Origin: SKVR01 sp964410015
Lineage (GTDB): Bacteria; Bacteroidota; Bacteroidia; Bacteroidales; UBA7960
Direction: 5' to 3'
Assembly: GCA_964410015.1 (NCBI GenBank)
Contig: CAYPFV010000068.1
Location: 1 to 16,062, forward strand
DNA: 16,062 nt
The notes beneath the pieces are model-generated. The model searched no databases, was not told where the DNA came from, and saw nothing but the letters and a program-made list of their open reading frames with translations. Positions 14,711 through 16,062 of this stretch are shown piece after piece. Made by a program: the position numbers and the translations under genes. How positions within the stretch are numbered: position 1 is the stretch's first letter; every line of letters starts with the position of its first letter.

Positions 14711-16062
14711 ATGCAGGATCAACAAAAGTTTCTGGAAATTATAACAAATCCTTATCAACTGGATAAAAACACACTGGATTTTTTACGAAAAATCAGTGAA
14801 CAATACCCCTATTCCCAAACTATACAGGTTTTGTTGGCAAAAAATATTCAGGAATTTGACAAATTAGCATTCGAAAAACAGGTAAATAAAGCGTCTGCTT
14901 ACAGTATTGACAGAAGAAAATTCCAACGCTACATCTCTGAAAAGGACAAACAGCAACCTGTTAATATTTCTGAAAATCAAATTCTTTCTACTGTTACAAA
15001 TCAAAACAAACAGCGCAAAACAGAAACCAAAGATAAACCCTACAAACAATCGCTTTTGGAAATTGTGAAAAAACGATTAAAAGACATTAGCGAAAGAAAA
15101 AAAAACGATACCAAAGATAAAACAACAAAACAAAAAGAGAGATTTGATCATACCGATGAACAAAAACAAAAATCTCACCGAACTATCATTCATAATAAAA
15201 CACAAAATACTGATGAAAAGAAGAAAATTCCACTAAATGAATTAACTCTTGAGATTAACAAAGATCAACTTCTACATGATGATCAATCCACTTCTTTTGC
15301 TCCTGAAAGATATAAAAAATACAAACGATCATTAACTGAAAACACCATAGAAGAGAAAAAAAAGAAGGATCTGCAGGAATTTTTGGAAGTCTCTGAAAAA
15401 AATATTACCCAACAAAAAAAAGAACCAAAAAATATAGATATAGATGAAGAAAAAACAATTCACACATCCTTAGAAATAAAAAAGGAAACAACAGATACAA
15501 CGGAAAAGAAAAATACATCGCAGGAAGTTTCTGAAGAAAAAATAAAAAAGCAGGATACTGAAGAATTTGAAAACATTAAAGGAAAATTTGACCGGGAAAT
15601 TTCAAAAGAAGAGAATAAAGAAAATTTCAACGAAAACAAAAAACAAGAAGAAGAAAACCACACCGCCGGACTTCATATTGATGAATCAAATAAAGAGATA
15701 AAAACAACACAATCGAATCAGAAAAGTAAACACGAGACTGTTAAAAATCCAGCAGAAGCAAAAATTAATGCCCCGGAAACATCATTTGAACGGGTAAAAG
15801 GTTTACAAAGAAAAAAACCAGACATCAATGAACTCATCAACAAATTTCTGAAAGAAGAACCCAGAATTAAAGTACAAAAAAATCTCCCGGAAAAGCAAGA
15901 AGATCTTTCTGCTCCAAGCACCAGCGAAGACCCTCAAATGGCCACAGAAACCCTTGCAAATGTTTATCTGAAACAAGGAAATAAAGAGAAGGCACTTGAT
16001 ATATATGAAAAATTATGTTTGAAATTTCCACAAAAAAGCAGTTACTTTGCAAAAAAAATCAT
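14711..16062 (+). CDS. Lys/Glu-rich protein with TPR-like C-terminal region (3' end outside window)
   Basis: An open frame of 450 codons runs from ATG 14711 to the window edge without a stop. Residues 1-80 look folded (NPYQLDKNTLDFLRKISEQY, then LLAKNIQEFDKLAFEKQVNK, AYSIDRRKFQRYI). About 95-365 is a low-complexity linker dominated by Lys, Glu, Asp, Asn, Gln and Thr with almost no hydrophobic clusters. A second ordered part begins around 378 with KKPDINELINKFLKEEPRIK, then a TPR-like helix pair (ATETLANVYLKQGNKEKALDIYEKL) near 427-447. No signal peptide or membrane segment is visible, so it is probably cytosolic. Proteins of this kind follow lptE in Bacteroidota, usually before secG, as far as I recall. 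The function is unknown. Confidence 0.8.
   Translation, partial: MQDQQKFLEIITNPYQLDKNTLDFLRKISEQYPYSQTIQVLLAKNIQEFDKLAFEKQVNKASAYSIDRRKFQRYISEKDKQQPVNISENQILSTVTNQNKQRKTETKDKPYKQSLLEIVKKRLKDISERKKNDTKDKTTKQKERFDHTDEQKQKSHRTIIHNKTQNTDEKKKIPLNELTLEINKDQLLHDDQSTSFAPERYKKYKRSLTENTIEEKKKKDLQEFLEVSEKNITQQKKEPKNIDIDEEKTIHTSLEIKKETTDTTEKKNTSQEVSEEKIKKQDTEEFENIKGKFDREISKEENKENFNENKKQEEENHTAGLHIDESNKEIKTTQSNQKSKHETVKNPAEAKINAPETSFERVKGLQRKKPDINELINKFLKEEPRIKVQKNLPEKQEDLSAPSTSEDPQMATETLANVYLKQGNKEKALDIYEKLCLKFPQKSSYFAKKI

Noticed and set aside
1..16062. CRISPR array, insertion sequence, prophage or defence island
   Set aside because: No spaced direct repeats, transposase, integrase, phage structural or defence-type motifs were found; nearly all coding sequence is housekeeping or signalling.

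Overview
The window looks like a chromosomal housekeeping segment from a member of the Bacteroidota, most like the Bacteroidales/Marinilabiliales. The composition is AT-rich. Four things support this: Bacteroidota-type promoters (-7 box TAnnTTTG) upstream of several genes; few Shine-Dalgarno sequences; a DUF4271 - hemD - rnpA - yidD - S41-protease gene order; and a sigma-54-type activator - LptE-family lipoprotein - TPR protein gene order. The last two orders are recalled from Bacteroidota genomes in general and were not searched here. No phage, insertion sequence, CRISPR array, toxin-antitoxin or defence module is visible.

Layout, plus strand, 1-6052: the last 33 codons of an unrecognised gene; a DUF4271 membrane protein with a possible lipoprotein signal; hemD, with a TTG start and a clear Shine-Dalgarno; a long rnpA; yidD; a PDZ/S41 C-terminal processing protease; and kbl (2-amino-3-ketobutyrate CoA ligase). 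The block ends in a strong bidirectional terminator inside a larger nested inverted-repeat structure.

Minus strand, 6114-12301: a 70-aa conserved-looking hypothetical protein; tRNA-Arg(CCT) with a good promoter; metG with its C-terminal EMAP-like tRNA-binding domain; and a 1085-aa soluble hybrid histidine kinase with five PAS-like segments, HisKA, HATPase and a C-terminal receiver.

Plus strand, 12724-16062: an AAA+ sigma-54-type activator without a receiver domain (true start at an internal ATG); a 168-aa LptE-family lipoprotein; and the first 450 codons of a Lys/Glu-rich protein whose conserved-looking N-terminus and TPR-like C-terminus flank a long low-complexity linker. It runs off the window end.

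Functionally the window combines haem synthesis (hemD), tRNA processing and charging (rnpA, tRNA-Arg, metG), envelope biogenesis (yidD, lptE, S41 protease), threonine/glycine metabolism (kbl) and signalling. The divergent kinase and activator are not an obvious two-component pair. I found no convincing new multi-gene system. The most interesting parts are non-coding: a 44-nt hairpin beside an anti-Shine-Dalgarno-like sequence in the tRNA-Arg trailer; the nested fold between the convergent genes kbl and the 70-aa ORF; paired terminator-like hairpins before lptE; and a leader inverted repeat before the kinase.
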